From NCBI GenBank assembly GCA_963751835.1, contig CAVVWD010000010.1, forward strand, positions 62,001 through 126,000: a stretch of 64,000 bases of DNA, given 5' to 3'. This stretch comes from JACVRW01 sp963751835. GTDB lineage: Bacteria; Actinomycetota; Thermoleophilia; Solirubrobacterales; Thermoleophilaceae. Made by a program: the position numbers and the translations under genes. The notes beneath the pieces are model-generated. The model was not told the origin of the DNA. It did no database searches and saw nothing but the letters and a program-made list of their open reading frames with translations. Within the stretch, counting starts at the first letter, position 1, and every line of letters starts with the position of its first letter. This document shows, in pieces, positions 43,712-52,200 of this stretch.

Positions 43712-44440
43712 CTACTCCCAGCGGAAGTAGCGCACCGCCAGGAAGATCCCCGCCAGCGCCCAGCCGCCCACCACCGCCGCGGCGGCCCCGATGTCGCCGC
43801 CACCCCCAACCATCGCGTGCGAGAGCCCGTCGATCAGGTGCTTGAGCGGCAGGGCTTCCGCGATGCCGAGAAGCACCGGGGGCAGATCGTCGCTCGAGTA
43901 GAACACCCCGGAGATGAAGATCAGCGGGAGGAAGACCGCGTTCGTGTACGCCGGGGCCGCGTCCTCGTTCGGGATCACGTGTGAGAAGGCGATCCCGAGC
44001 GCGGCGAAGCAGATGACGCCGAGCGCCGTGAACGCCACGAGCAGCAGCGGGTCCTGCGGCCAATCCACCCCGTAGACGAGGTTGCCGATCAGCACCACGA
44101 GGGCCACCTGCAGGAACGCGTTCAGGGAGGCCGAGCCGAGCAGCCCGGCGAGATACGCGCCGGCCGGCATCGGGGTGCCGCGAATCCGCTTGAGCACGCC
44201 GTCGTCGCGCAGGAGCGTGAGGTTGAACGCCAGCGCGGTGAACGTGGTGGCCAGCACGCCCATCCCGGCCACGCCCGGGACGAGGACGTCGAGCTCCTCC
44301 TCGTCGCCGCCGAAGGCGCTCGCGATGAGCACGAGCAGCAGCAACGGCAGCAGGAAGTTGAAGAACGCGGCGCTGGGATTGCGCCAGAAGAGCTTGCGCT
44401 CGAAGCGGAACTGCTCCCACGCGAGGGCGAGCGTGCTCAC
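43712..44440 (-). CDS. ABC-2 type exporter permease
   Basis: 242 residues with six membrane segments. FFNFLLPLLLLVLIASAFGG is the first, and PLKHLIDGLSHAMVGGG is the conserved loop before the last. It partners the ATPase encoded immediately upstream, whose stop overlaps this GTG start. A single permease gene implies a homodimeric exporter, unlike the DrrB pair at 16.9-18.4 kb. Substrate unknown. Confidence 0.9.
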   Translation of the reverse strand: MSTLALAWEQFRFERKLFWRNPSAAFFNFLLPLLLLVLIASAFGGDEEELDVLVPGVAGMGVLATTFTALAFNLTLLRDDGVLKRIRGTPMPAGAYLAGLLGSASLNAFLQVALVVLIGNLVYGVDWPQDPLLLVAFTALGVICFAALGIAFSHVIPNEDAAPAYTNAVFLPLIFISGVFYSSDDLPPVLLGIAEALPLKHLIDGLSHAMVGGGGDIGAAAAVVGGWALAGIFLAVRYFRWE

Positions 44441-45291
44441 CGGCCGTCCTCATGCTCGGTGAGCTCGAGGTAGACGTCCTCGAGCGTCGGGCGGCTGACC
44501 TCGAGCCCTTCGAGACGCTCGCCGCGGGCGAGTGCATCGCGCGTCAGACGGTGAAGAAGCTCCGTGGGGTCGTCGGTTTGAAGCTCCACCCGCCGGCCCT
44601 CGGACAGGTACGAGACTCGATAGCTCGCGCTCGTTGGGCTGAGCCGGTCGGGCGGGCCCTCGGCGACGAAGCGACCGTCCTTGACGATCGCCACGCGGTC
44701 GGAGAGCGCCTGTGCCTCCTCCAGGTAGTGCGTGGTCAGGAGGACGGTCTTGCCGAGCTCCTTCAGCGTCCGCACGACGCCCCATGCGGTGCGCCGCGCG
44801 GCCGGATCGAAGCCGGTGGTCGGCTCGTCGAGAAAGACGAGCTCCGGATCGCCCACGAGGGCGAGGGCCAGATCGAGGCGCCTCCGCTGACCGCCCGAGA
44901 GGTCCTTCGTGCGCGCGTCGGCCTTCTCCTCGAGCCCCACCAGCGAGATCGTCTCGGACGGATCGCGGGGGCGCTCATACGCCTTGGCGAAGTGGACGAC
45001 GGCCTCGCGAACAGTCACGCGCGGGTAGAAGCCGCAGCTCTGGAGCACGATTCCGACCCGCTGCTGGAGATTGGCATCGCGCGTCTGCGGGTCGTGCCCG
45101 AGCACCCGCACGTCGCCGCCCGAGCGCTCGCGGTAGCCCTCGAGGATCTCGACCGTTGTCGTCTTCCCGGCGCCGTTGGGACCCAGCAGCCCGAAGACCT
45201 CGCCGCGCTCGACGGTGAAGGAGAGCCCGCGCACGGCCTCCACGGGGCCGTACGACTTGCGCAGGTCGGAGACCTCGATCGCCGGGGACAC
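44437..45291 (-). CDS. ABC exporter ATP-binding protein
   Basis: 284 residues. Walker A LLGPNGAGKTTTVEIL, signature LSGGQRRRLDLALAL, Walker B LVFLDEPTTGFD and the switch His in LLTTHYLEEAQAL are intact. It is a CcmA/DrrA-like exporter ATPase operating with the overlapping downstream permease. GTG at 45291 has a weak ribosome site. The enoyl-CoA hydratase gene lies 11 nt upstream in the same direction, so the three may be co-transcribed. Confidence 0.94.
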   Translation of the reverse strand: MSPAIEVSDLRKSYGPVEAVRGLSFTVERGEVFGLLGPNGAGKTTTVEILEGYRERSGGDVRVLGHDPQTRDANLQQRVGIVLQSCGFYPRVTVREAVVHFAKAYERPRDPSETISLVGLEEKADARTKDLSGGQRRRLDLALALVGDPELVFLDEPTTGFDPAARRTAWGVVRTLKELGKTVLLTTHYLEEAQALSDRVAIVKDGRFVAEGPPDRLSPTSASYRVSYLSEGRRVELQTDDPTELLHRLTRDALARGERLEGLEVSRPTLEDVYLELTEHEDGR

Positions 45292-45302
45292 GACGGCTCA
45301 GA

Positions 45303-46067
45303 CTAGACGCCGGCCCCGGCGCCACCGCGGCCCTCGCCCGCGGCGAAGCGGGCTGCGCCTCGCCAGGCGGTGCCCTGGGTAGGAAGGCCGTTGCGCGCCT
45401 CGCGCCGCAGGCCCTCCTCGAAGCTGAGGCCGATTCCCTCGATAGCCGCGAGCCGGTCGGCCAGCATCGTGTCCTGCGGGAAGCGCGCCAGCGCCTCGGC
45501 CATCTCGAGCGCGCGCTCGAGGTGACGGCCGGAGGGGACGATTTCGGTGACGAGCCCGATCGCGTGCGCCTCCTCGGCGTCGATGATGCGACCGGTCAGG
45601 ATCAGGTCGAGTGCCCTGCCGAGCCCGATGACCCGCGGCATCCGCTGGGTCCCGCCGTCGAGAAGCGGCACGCCCCAGCGCCGCTCGGGGAAGCCGAGCC
45701 GAGACTCCCCGGTGGCGATGCGGAGGTCGCACCAGAGGGCCAGCTCGAGGCCGCCCGCGAGACACCAGCCGGAGATCGCGGCGATCGTCGGCTTGGAGGC
45801 GATCACCCGGGTGATCCCCAGTGGCCCGCGCGGATCATCCATTCGCGAGGCGAAGCTCTCGATCGCCTTGAGGTCCGCGCCGGCGCAGAAGGAGACGCCG
45901 CCGGCGCCGGTCAACACCAGCACGCGTGCCTCGTCGTCGGCCTCGAAACGGTCGTAGGCCTCGGCGAGCAGCTCGGCCGTCGGCCCGTCGATCGCGTTGC
46001 GCCGCTCCTGGCGGTCGATCGTGACGATCGCGGCTGCGCCGCGGCGCTCGTAGGTCACGGCTTCCAT
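45303..46067 (-). CDS. Enoyl-CoA hydratase/isomerase family protein
   Basis: 254 residues of the crotonase fold. The oxyanion-hole motifs are FCAGADLKAIESF and SGWCLAGGLELALWCDLRIA, the second carrying the conserved GG pair. One catalytic Glu position is present in GFPERRWGVPLLDGGTQRM. Usual role: hydration of enoyl-CoA in beta-oxidation or related acyl-CoA chemistry. The start is set at ATG 46067 with GAGAGGG upstream, rather than the longer frame to 46127. Confidence 0.92.
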   Translation of the reverse strand: MEAVTYERRGAAAIVTIDRQERRNAIDGPTAELLAEAYDRFEADDEARVLVLTGAGGVSFCAGADLKAIESFASRMDDPRGPLGITRVIASKPTIAAISGWCLAGGLELALWCDLRIATGESRLGFPERRWGVPLLDGGTQRMPRVIGLGRALDLILTGRIIDAEEAHAIGLVTEIVPSGRHLERALEMAEALARFPQDTMLADRLAAIEGIGLSFEEGLRREARNGLPTQGTAWRGAARFAAGEGRGGAGAGV

Positions 46068-46191
46068 GGCCGAAACCCTCTCACTTCTCAACCTCTTCAC
46101 ATCGGGTCCGGCCAAGGCCGCGAGCATGATCAGTGCAGATCCCTCCTCGCTCGTGGCCCCGGGAACCCCGGGGTCACGGCTTTTCGGGCCG

Positions 46192-46437
46192 CTACCAGCC
46201 GACGCGCTTGCGCAGCTCGACCGCCTTGCGCTCGTCCTTGCGCTTCTCGAGCCTGCCCTGGATCGTCGAGGCGACGATCACGAAGAGCGTGAAGAAGACC
46301 ACCACGCCGAGCGAGAAGAAGGTGACGACGCGGTCGTCGGTCTCCCCCCAGAGACCCTCGCCGTTGTCACCTGCGAAGGCGGGCGCCGCGAGCACCAGTG
46401 AGGCAGCGAACACGAGTATCGGCGCCAGGAGCCGCAT
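46192..46437 (-). CDS. Small membrane protein with signal peptide
   Basis: 81 residues. A signal peptide (LLAPILVFAASLVLAAPAFA) is followed by a short acidic periplasmic stretch, one membrane helix (VVTFFSLGVVVFFTLFVIVA) and a highly basic cytoplasmic tail (RLEKRKDERKAVELRKR). Not recognised; a one-helix protein of this layout could be an accessory subunit. The divergent uppP gene starts 80 nt away. Confidence 0.72.
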   Translation of the reverse strand: MRLLAPILVFAASLVLAAPAFAGDNGEGLWGETDDRVVTFFSLGVVVFFTLFVIVASTIQGRLEKRKDERKAVELRKRVGW

Positions 46438-46516
46438 GGGCCGCGAACGATACCCGCTCGCGGTTCCGCATGGAGGAGCACGAGGGGCTGGGCCGGGCGA
46501 CTAGCCTTCCCCCGCC

Positions 46517-47341
46517 GTGTCGCTCCTGGAGGCCATCGTCCTCGGGATCGCTCAGGGACTCACCGAGTTCCTGCCGATCTCGAGCACCGCTCACCTGCGC
46601 ATCATTCCCGCCTTCGCCGGCTGGGAGGATCCCGGGGCGGCGTTCACGGCTGTCACGCAGCTGGGGACGATGGCCGCGGTGCTGCTCTACTTCCGCCACG
46701 ACCTCGTGAGGATCGCGCGCGCCTGGCTGCGCTCGGTGCCGAACCGCGAGTCGCGCCGCGAGCTCGACGCCCGGTTGGGCTGGTACATCCTGCTCGGCAC
46801 GATCCCGATCGGCATCTTCGGCGTCCTGTTCAAGGACCAGATCGAGACCGGCGCACGCGACCTCTACCTGATCGGCGTCACGCTCATCGTTCTGGGTCTC
46901 GTGCTGTTGGTGGCCGACAGGACGGGCAAGCGCGACCGCTCGATCGAGCAGATCCGCACCCGCGACGGCTTCTGGATGGGGATGGCGCAGGCGCTGGCGC
47001 TCATCCCGGGGGTCTCGCGTTCGGGCTCGACGATCACGGCCGGCCTCTTCCTCGGTCTCGATCGCACGGCAGCGGCCCGCTTCTCGTTCCTGCTGTCCAT
47101 CCCGGCCGTGGTGCTGAGCGGCCTGCTCGAGCTCGGATCGATCGTGAGCGGGGAGGAGGGGCAGCACGCCGGCGCGCCGGAGCTCGTGGTCGCCACCCTG
47201 CTGGCGTTCGCGACCGGCTACGTGTCGATCGCCTTCCTGCTGCGCTGGCTGACGAGCCACTCGATGGACATCTTCGTGGTCTACCGGGTGGTGCTGGGGA
47301 CGCTCGTGCTGGTGCTCGTGAGCGCCGGGACGATCGAGTGA
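46517..47341 (+). CDS. uppP: Undecaprenyl-diphosphatase UppP (BacA)
   Basis: 274 residues, about eight membrane segments. It recycles the lipid carrier of cell-wall synthesis by hydrolysing undecaprenyl diphosphate and confers bacitracin tolerance. Both family motifs are exact: the Glu-containing GLTEFLPISSTAHL and the Arg/Ser motif PGVSRSGSTITAGL. GTG at 46517. Its stop overlaps the start of a lytic transglycosylase gene, so the two cell-wall functions are coupled. Confidence 0.96.
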   Translation: MSLLEAIVLGIAQGLTEFLPISSTAHLRIIPAFAGWEDPGAAFTAVTQLGTMAAVLLYFRHDLVRIARAWLRSVPNRESRRELDARLGWYILLGTIPIGIFGVLFKDQIETGARDLYLIGVTLIVLGLVLLVADRTGKRDRSIEQIRTRDGFWMGMAQALALIPGVSRSGSTITAGLFLGLDRTAAARFSFLLSIPAVVLSGLLELGSIVSGEEGQHAGAPELVVATLLAFATGYVSIAFLLRWLTSHSMDIFVVYRVVLGTLVLVLVSAGTIE

Positions 47342-48253
47342 GCCCGGCTCCTATCGTGGAGGTGATGCGTCTGCCCGCCGCCCTTTGCGCCGTGCTCGCG
47401 CTGGTCGGCTGCGACGGCGACGGCGCCGATCGAGGCGCTCCGGCGCCCCAGCCCGTGATGAGCGGTCCGGCGCAGGCGACCCCGCCGGCGGCCGACGCCG
47501 CCATCCCACGGGAGCCCGGCGCGCTCGCCGAGCGCCTGACCGCGACGCAGCGGGCGCTCGACTCCGCGATCGACCGCTGGCGCGCCGAGGGCGACACGGC
47601 GGTGGGCGCGCCACCCGAGGAGGTGACGCTGTACGCGCTCGACCAGCAGCGCATCCACCTGCTGCTGTCGCGACGAGCGGGGCTGGCGCAAGCCGTCCTG
47701 GGTGATGCGCACGGCGCCGTGGCCGCGCACGCGCGTGCCACCATCCGCGCCCGCCGCAAGCTCGCGCCGCTCGCCGGGCCGCCGCGGCGGGTGCGGCTGC
47801 GGACCGGTCCCGCCGAGCCGGCGGGCGTGCTGTTGCGCCACTACCGGCGTGCGCAGCGCCGCTTCGAGGTTCCCTGGCCCGTGTTGGCCGCAGTCAACTT
47901 CGTGGAGTCGGCCTTCGGCCGTCTGCGCAGCAACAGCTTCGCCGGCGCGCAGGGGCCGATGCAGTTCATCCCGTCAACCTGGGCCGCCTACGGAATGGGC
48001 GGCGACGTGCGCGATCCGCGCGACGCGATCATGGGCGCGGCAAACTACCTGCGCGCCTCGGGAGCGCCGGGCGACCTGCGCGGCTGCGCTCTACGCGTAC
48101 AACCCCTCGTCTCTGTACGTCGACGCCGTGCTCGCCTACACGGATCGCATCCGCCGCGATACCCGCTCGTACTTCGCCTACTACTCCTGGCAGGTGTTCG
48201 TGAGGGATGGCGACGGCGTGCGGCGCATCACCGGTCCCGGGCTGGAGCCTTAG
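47338..48253 (+). pseudogene. Lytic transglycosylase-like lipoprotein (SLT domain), one frameshift
   Basis: Conceptual product about 304 residues. A signal with lipobox ALVGC follows the start (GTG 47338, or ATG 47365). The SLT domain has the catalytic Glu in VNFVESAFGRLRS and then GAQGPMQFIPSTWAAYG. At about 48085 one extra base in CGGCTGCG must be removed for the domain to continue ALYAYNPSSLYVDAVLAYTD and end at 48253; the unshifted frame gives Arg-rich sequence to 48288. It cleaves peptidoglycan at the outer face of the membrane. Its end overlaps the convergent gene by 4 nt. Confidence 0.82.
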
Positions 48254-49434
48254 CTTCCACCCCGAGCGAGCTCCCTCGACAGCGGTGACGGGAACCTGGG
48301 CAGGGCCCGGGTGCCGTCGAACCACTCGCTGAGTCGCGCGGCCTCGTGCTCGAGGGCCTTCAGGCCGTCGGAGCCGACGTCCTCGAGCATCTGCAGGACA
48401 ACCTCCCCGCCGTCGTCCTGAGTCCAGCCGCCGACGATCCGGCCGTTCCACCATGCGGTGGGCCCCGCGTTGCCGTTCGTGTCGAACAGCTGGGGCTTGT
48501 ACGGCCCGAGGTACCAGTCGCGTTCGAACCAGCCCATCGTGGTGGGATCCAGCGGGGGCAGGAGGGCGGGCCAGGGCTCGGGCGCTTCGGTCGGCTCCAG
48601 ATCGTCGGGCAGCAGGTAGCCCGTCTCCCCGTCGAGATCGACCTCGACCGCGCCGAGATCGGCCAGCGCCCGCCGCACTGCGGCGACGGTCGACCCGAGC
48701 CACCACTTGATGTCCGCCACCGTGCCGGGGCCGAACGCCCGCAGCCAGTGCTCGACGAGGCCCGCGACTCCCTCGGCTGCCGCCGGGTGCGCCAACTCGT
48801 GACCCAGCCACGCCGCCATCGAGGTCCAGCGCGGCCGCGAGATGGTCCAGCCGCCGTCATTCGAGGCTCGCACGATCTGCCCGGCCGCGGACAGCGTGGT
48901 CAACACCCGGGGGCCGACCGGCATCTGACCGCCCCACGATTTCCCTTCCCCGTAGGTCATCGAGCCCTCGAGCACGGAGATCTCCCTGCGCAGCTCGGAC
49001 GAGGTGGCCTCCCTGCCGCCGGACAGCGCCGCCAGCACCTGCTCCCAGGCGTCGGTAAGCCAGCGCTCCCCCTCTGGATAGAGGCCTGCCCGCTCGACGT
49101 CGCGTATGAGTCTGCGGCGCTCGGCCTCCGCCACGCGACCGCTGGCGCCTGCCTGGGCGAGCGGCAGGGTCTCGCGCGGGAAGACGAACAGGGTGCGGCG
49201 CATCGCCAGGTGCTTCACGAGCGACCGCTCCGTGTACAGGGCCTCGTCGAGGTCGGCGACCGTCAGCTCGGCTACGCGCGCCCGCGCCGACAGGTACACG
49301 GTCGCCGGGTCGGTCGCGTGCAGGCAGACGATGCTTCTCGTCGCGTCCACGACATCTTCCGCGTGGTCTTCGGGCGTGAGGCGGTGGCGACGGGCCAGCC
49401 GGGCACGGCGTTCCTCTGCGTCGATCCTGTGCAC
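48250..49434 (-). CDS. Winged-helix DNA-binding domain protein (HTH_42/YcaQ-like family)
   Basis: 394 residues matching the PF06224-type family: DATRSIVCLHATDPATVYLS near the N-terminus, LVKHLAMRRTLFVFP, then TVADIKWWLGSTVAAVRRAL and a C-terminal WFERDWYLGPYKP with NAGPTAWWNGRIVGGW. Relatives include the DNA glycosylases AlkX/YcaQ that unhook interstrand crosslinks, but the catalytic assignment cannot be made from sequence here. GTG start at 49434. Confidence 0.86.
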   Translation of the reverse strand: MHRIDAEERRARLARRHRLTPEDHAEDVVDATRSIVCLHATDPATVYLSARARVAELTVADLDEALYTERSLVKHLAMRRTLFVFPRETLPLAQAGASGRVAEAERRRLIRDVERAGLYPEGERWLTDAWEQVLAALSGGREATSSELRREISVLEGSMTYGEGKSWGGQMPVGPRVLTTLSAAGQIVRASNDGGWTISRPRWTSMAAWLGHELAHPAAAEGVAGLVEHWLRAFGPGTVADIKWWLGSTVAAVRRALADLGAVEVDLDGETGYLLPDDLEPTEAPEPWPALLPPLDPTTMGWFERDWYLGPYKPQLFDTNGNAGPTAWWNGRIVGGWTQDDGGEVVLQMLEDVGSDGLKALEHEAARLSEWFDGTRALPRFPSPLSRELARGGS

Positions 49435-49477
49435 GCGCTGATCCTGGCAATCCCATCCGCTCTATAGCCTTCCGGGC

Positions 49478-49837
49478 GTGCAGTTCGCCTGGAAGTTCGG
49501 CGTCATCATGCTGGTCGCGCTCGGGCTCGAGGTGCTGCCCGGGGGCGGCAACGCGCTCGACGTGGTGCTCACGCTGCTCACGATCTCGTTCTTCGCCGCG
49601 ATCGCATTCCTGGTGTACCGGCTCTACCGCCAGTACGGCTTCGAGCTCGATTCGCTCGATTCCTCGCTGCGGCTCGGCCTGTACGGATCTCTCGCGCTCG
49701 CGGTCCTGACCTTCACGGCGACCGACCGCCTGTTCGACGTGGGCGGAGCTGGAGTGTTGGTGTGGTTCGCGCTGCTCGCGCTGGCCTCCTACGGGCTGTA
49801 CTGGGTCTGGACGCGGTACCGAAAAAACACGTACTGA
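49478..49837 (+). CDS. Small integral membrane protein
   Basis: 119 residues with about four hydrophobic segments: FGVIMLVALGLEVLP, VVLTLLTISFFAAIAFLVYR, LGLYGSLALAVLTF and GVLVWFALLALASYGLYWVW, ending in a basic tail. GTG start at 49478. No family recognised. It is divergent from the winged-helix gene with 43 nt between starts. Confidence 0.72.
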   Translation: MQFAWKFGVIMLVALGLEVLPGGGNALDVVLTLLTISFFAAIAFLVYRLYRQYGFELDSLDSSLRLGLYGSLALAVLTFTATDRLFDVGGAGVLVWFALLALASYGLYWVWTRYRKNTY

Positions 49838-49915
49838 TCCCGACGCCGAGACCCTAGAGGCGGCCCCCCTCTCGCATCTCGTTGGGCGAATCGGCGTGGT
49901 CGAGACGCCGAGTGC

Positions 49916-50311
49916 CTACTCCGACAGCCCCACGGCTTCGAGTGCTTCGGCCTCTGTCGAACAGTTACGCCACCAGACGACCTTGCCGTCCCGCCACCTC
50001 ACGGGATGCCAGGACGGATCGACGAGCGGTGTCGCGCTGTCGGCGGCGTGGCCCCAACCGCGGATATGGCCAAGCGTCACGTCTCCGAGGTCGCGCAGCT
50101 CCTCGATATCGAGGGTGTAGTCGGGAAAGGCACCGAGGAAGTCGTCCCACCAGCGACGCAGGCCCTCGTGTCCGTGGTAGCCGCCCTCCATGGCGACGAG
50201 CCGCGACTCGATCTCGACCTCATCGTCCATGAGCGCGACAAAGGCGTCCCAATCGCGCCGGTTGAAGGCGTCATACGACTTCAGCACCAGGTCCACGTTC
50301 TTCTGCGACAT
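49916..50311 (-). CDS. SnoaL-like/NTF2-fold protein
   Basis: 131 residues forming one cone-shaped NTF2-like domain: VDLVLKSYDAFNRRDWDAFV, then HGHEGLRRWWDDFLGAFPDY and VWWRNCSTEAEALEAVGL at the end. The family contains cyclases, isomerases and small binding proteins; function open. The ATG at 50311 is chosen because the upstream extension to 50641 is low-complexity sequence without similarity. Confidence 0.82.
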   Translation of the reverse strand: MSQKNVDLVLKSYDAFNRRDWDAFVALMDDEVEIESRLVAMEGGYHGHEGLRRWWDDFLGAFPDYTLDIEELRDLGDVTLGHIRGWGHAADSATPLVDPSWHPVRWRDGKVVWWRNCSTEAEALEAVGLSE

Positions 50312-50530
50312 CTCGTTGCCAGTATCCGCCGCTCGACGGGCCGCGGCCAGGATGGCCTTTAAGCCCAACGAAAACGACAGGGGGCGGCGGCGAGGCTTCG
50401 CGCGGCGCGCCCGCTCGCCTGGACGCGGTACCGGCGCTAGGAGTAGCGACGCCGGTCTTTCACACTCGCGTGACTCTCCCGTAACCGGCACGCGTTGTCC
50501 TGTCACTGGTTTCGCGGGACCGTGTCGTAC

Positions 50531-50875
50531 ATGACTCACCCGGGCTCCCAGAGCGGCCAGGCATCCGTCGAGATGGTGGCCGTCATCCCGTTCCTGATCC
50601 TGGCGGCCCTGGCGGCCTGGCAGATCGCGCTCGCCGGTCACGCGCTCTGGCTGACGGCGGGCGCGGCGCGCGCCGCGGCGCGTGCCGAGACGGTGGGATC
50701 GAACGCGGAGCGGGCGGCCCGGAGCGCGCTCCCCGACTCGCTGGAGCGGGGGCTGTCCGTCGAGCGCCGGCGAGAGGGCGGGATACGCGTGAGGGTGAAA
50801 ATGCCGCTGCTCTTACGACGCTGGCGCTCGCCTGTGTCCCTGTCCGCAACCTCGTCACTCGGGAGGGAGAGGTGA
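50531..50875 (+). CDS. TadE-like pilus/secretion protein, first
   Basis: 114 residues. Type-IV-pilin-like N-terminus with the TadE signature SGQASVEMVAVIPFLILAAL (Glu at the fifth position of the mature protein), one membrane helix and a short Arg-rich extracytoplasmic part. TadE-like proteins are minor pseudopilins of Flp/Tad systems. ATG at 50531. Its stop overlaps the next GTG. No tadA, tadB/C or flp gene is visible in the window. Confidence 0.8.
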   Translation: MTHPGSQSGQASVEMVAVIPFLILAALAAWQIALAGHALWLTAGAARAAARAETVGSNAERAARSALPDSLERGLSVERRREGGIRVRVKMPLLLRRWRSPVSLSATSSLGRER

Positions 50876-51324
50876 GTGGCGCCTCCAACCGGGGTTCGCC
50901 CGAGGGAGCCGCCGAGCTCAGCCTGGCCTCCACCCGGGGTTCGCCCGAGGGAGCCGCCGGGGTGAGCCTGACCCACACCCGGGGTGCGCCCCGCCGAGCC
51001 ACGGAGTCGGGCCAGGCGAGCGTCGAGCTGCTCGGTGTCCTGCCGCTGCTGATTGCGCTCGCCCTCGCGGTGTTCCAGATGCTCGCGGTGGGATACGCGA
51101 GCGTGCTCGCGGGGAGTGCCGCGGAGGCGGGAGCGCTCGCGCTGGCCGCGGGCGGCGATCCTCGCGCGGGCGTCCGCGAGGCGCTTCCCGGCTGGTCCCG
51201 CGCGCGGGCCGAGATACACGTCTCGGGCGGCGAGGTCGGCGTCCGGCTGCGGCCACCCTCGCTCGTGCGGGCGCTGGGCGAACGGCTCACCGTGACCGGG
51301 GAGGCAACCGTGGAGGCGCCGTGA
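50872..51324 (+). CDS. TadE-like protein, second, with N-terminal 15-residue repeats
   Basis: 150 residues. Unusually the pseudopilin signature ESGQASVELLGVLPLLIAL begins only at about residue 45, after two and a half copies of a 15-residue repeat (NRGSPEGAAELSLA and TRGSPEGAAGVSLT). Normal prepilin leaders are much shorter, so either processing is unusual or translation starts later, inside the repeat. The helix is followed by an Ala/Gly-rich region and a small beta-rich end. Overlaps its neighbours by 4 nt on both sides. Confidence 0.75.
   Translation: MSGASNRGSPEGAAELSLASTRGSPEGAAGVSLTHTRGAPRRATESGQASVELLGVLPLLIALALAVFQMLAVGYASVLAGSAAEAGALALAAGGDPRAGVREALPGWSRARAEIHVSGGEVGVRLRPPSLVRALGERLTVTGEATVEAP
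50884..50990 (+). repeat. 45-bp tandem repeat inside the second TadE-like gene
   Basis: Units at 50884-50928 and 50929-50973 differ at a few positions, and a third partial unit starts at 50974. The period of 45 is a multiple of three, so copy-number change would keep the frame. The core GGGGTTCGCCCGAGGGAGCC is identical in the first two units. Confidence 0.8.
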
Positions 51325-52088
51325 ACGACTACTGGCCGCGCGCCGTCCGGGCCGGCCCGCGTAACGGGATTCTGAGCGCGGCGCTCGCCGCTGCGCGGGA
51401 TTTCCTGCTCGACCCGGTCGAGCCCGCCGAGACGATTCATACGGCCGCTCCCGGCACGCGGCCGGTCGTCTCCGTGTTCGGGCTTGCACGCGGATGCGGA
51501 TCGACCGTGGTCTCCCGTGCGCTCGCGGCCGAGTTGGCGCTGCGCGACGAGGGCGGGGCGTCGGTGGTTACGTGCGAGGCCAGGGCCTCGGCCATCCCGC
51601 TGGCCACTCACGAGGCTTCACGTCTGGCGCGGGCGCTCGATGAGATTCCGGGTCGCCCGAGGGCGGTCGGACGGCTCTGCCTGGTCGCGGACGCGGAGCC
51701 GGCGGCACTCGCCGAGGCGGTGCGCGGGCTGTCGCCGCTCGTGATCGACGCAGGCGCGACGCTGCTTGGCGGCGTCCCGGCCTGCGTGGCCGACCGCACC
51801 GTGCTTGTCACCACGCCCGCAATGGAGCCCGCGCTGGCGCGCGTTGCGGCGGAATGCGTGGCACGGGTGGGACCGGAGCCGATCCTCGTCGTGAACCGGG
51901 CGGGGGAAGGGGGCGCCCAGCCGGGCTGGGCGACAGCCGGGGAGAGCGCCCAGCGCCCGCCCCTGCTGCCCGAGTCCCGTCTGGGTGCCCACCTCGCCCT
52001 CGGTGGACGCGAGCCGCGCGGTGAGCTTGGGCGGGCGATCGCCGCGCTGGCCGACCGCTGCGAGGAACCGACTGTGGAGCCGTCCTGA
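51321..52088 (+). CDS. ParA/CpaE-like protein with degenerate Walker A motif
   Basis: 255 residues. The position of a deviant Walker A reads VSVFGLARGCGSTVVSRALA, with the expected lysines replaced (KGGVGKT becomes ARGCGST). The following VVTCEARASA and PLVIDAGATLLGG correspond to ParA/MinD switch regions, and VLVTTPAMEPALARVA to the later nucleotide-pocket strand. In Tad systems the CpaE/TadZ localisation protein has this kind of atypical loop. It probably localises the TadE-like products; nucleotide hydrolysis is unlikely. GTG at 51321 overlaps the previous stop. Confidence 0.65.
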   Translation: MNDYWPRAVRAGPRNGILSAALAAARDFLLDPVEPAETIHTAAPGTRPVVSVFGLARGCGSTVVSRALAAELALRDEGGASVVTCEARASAIPLATHEASRLARALDEIPGRPRAVGRLCLVADAEPAALAEAVRGLSPLVIDAGATLLGGVPACVADRTVLVTTPAMEPALARVAAECVARVGPEPILVVNRAGEGGAQPGWATAGESAQRPPLLPESRLGAHLALGGREPRGELGRAIAALADRCEEPTVEPS

Positions 52089-52200
52089 GTTCCTGGCACG
52101 TAGCCGCGCCGTGTGCCGGCCGGTGTGAAACTGGTCACGATCGGCGCCCGCGCTGCCGATTAGGCTCCCGGCACGGGACCCGGCGGAAGCGGAAAGGCAC

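Noticed and set aside
46157..46173. CCCCGGG-AAC-CCCGGGG hairpin as a terminator
   Set aside because: No T-run follows in the direction of the minus-strand gene ending at 46192; the plus strand has no gene upstream.
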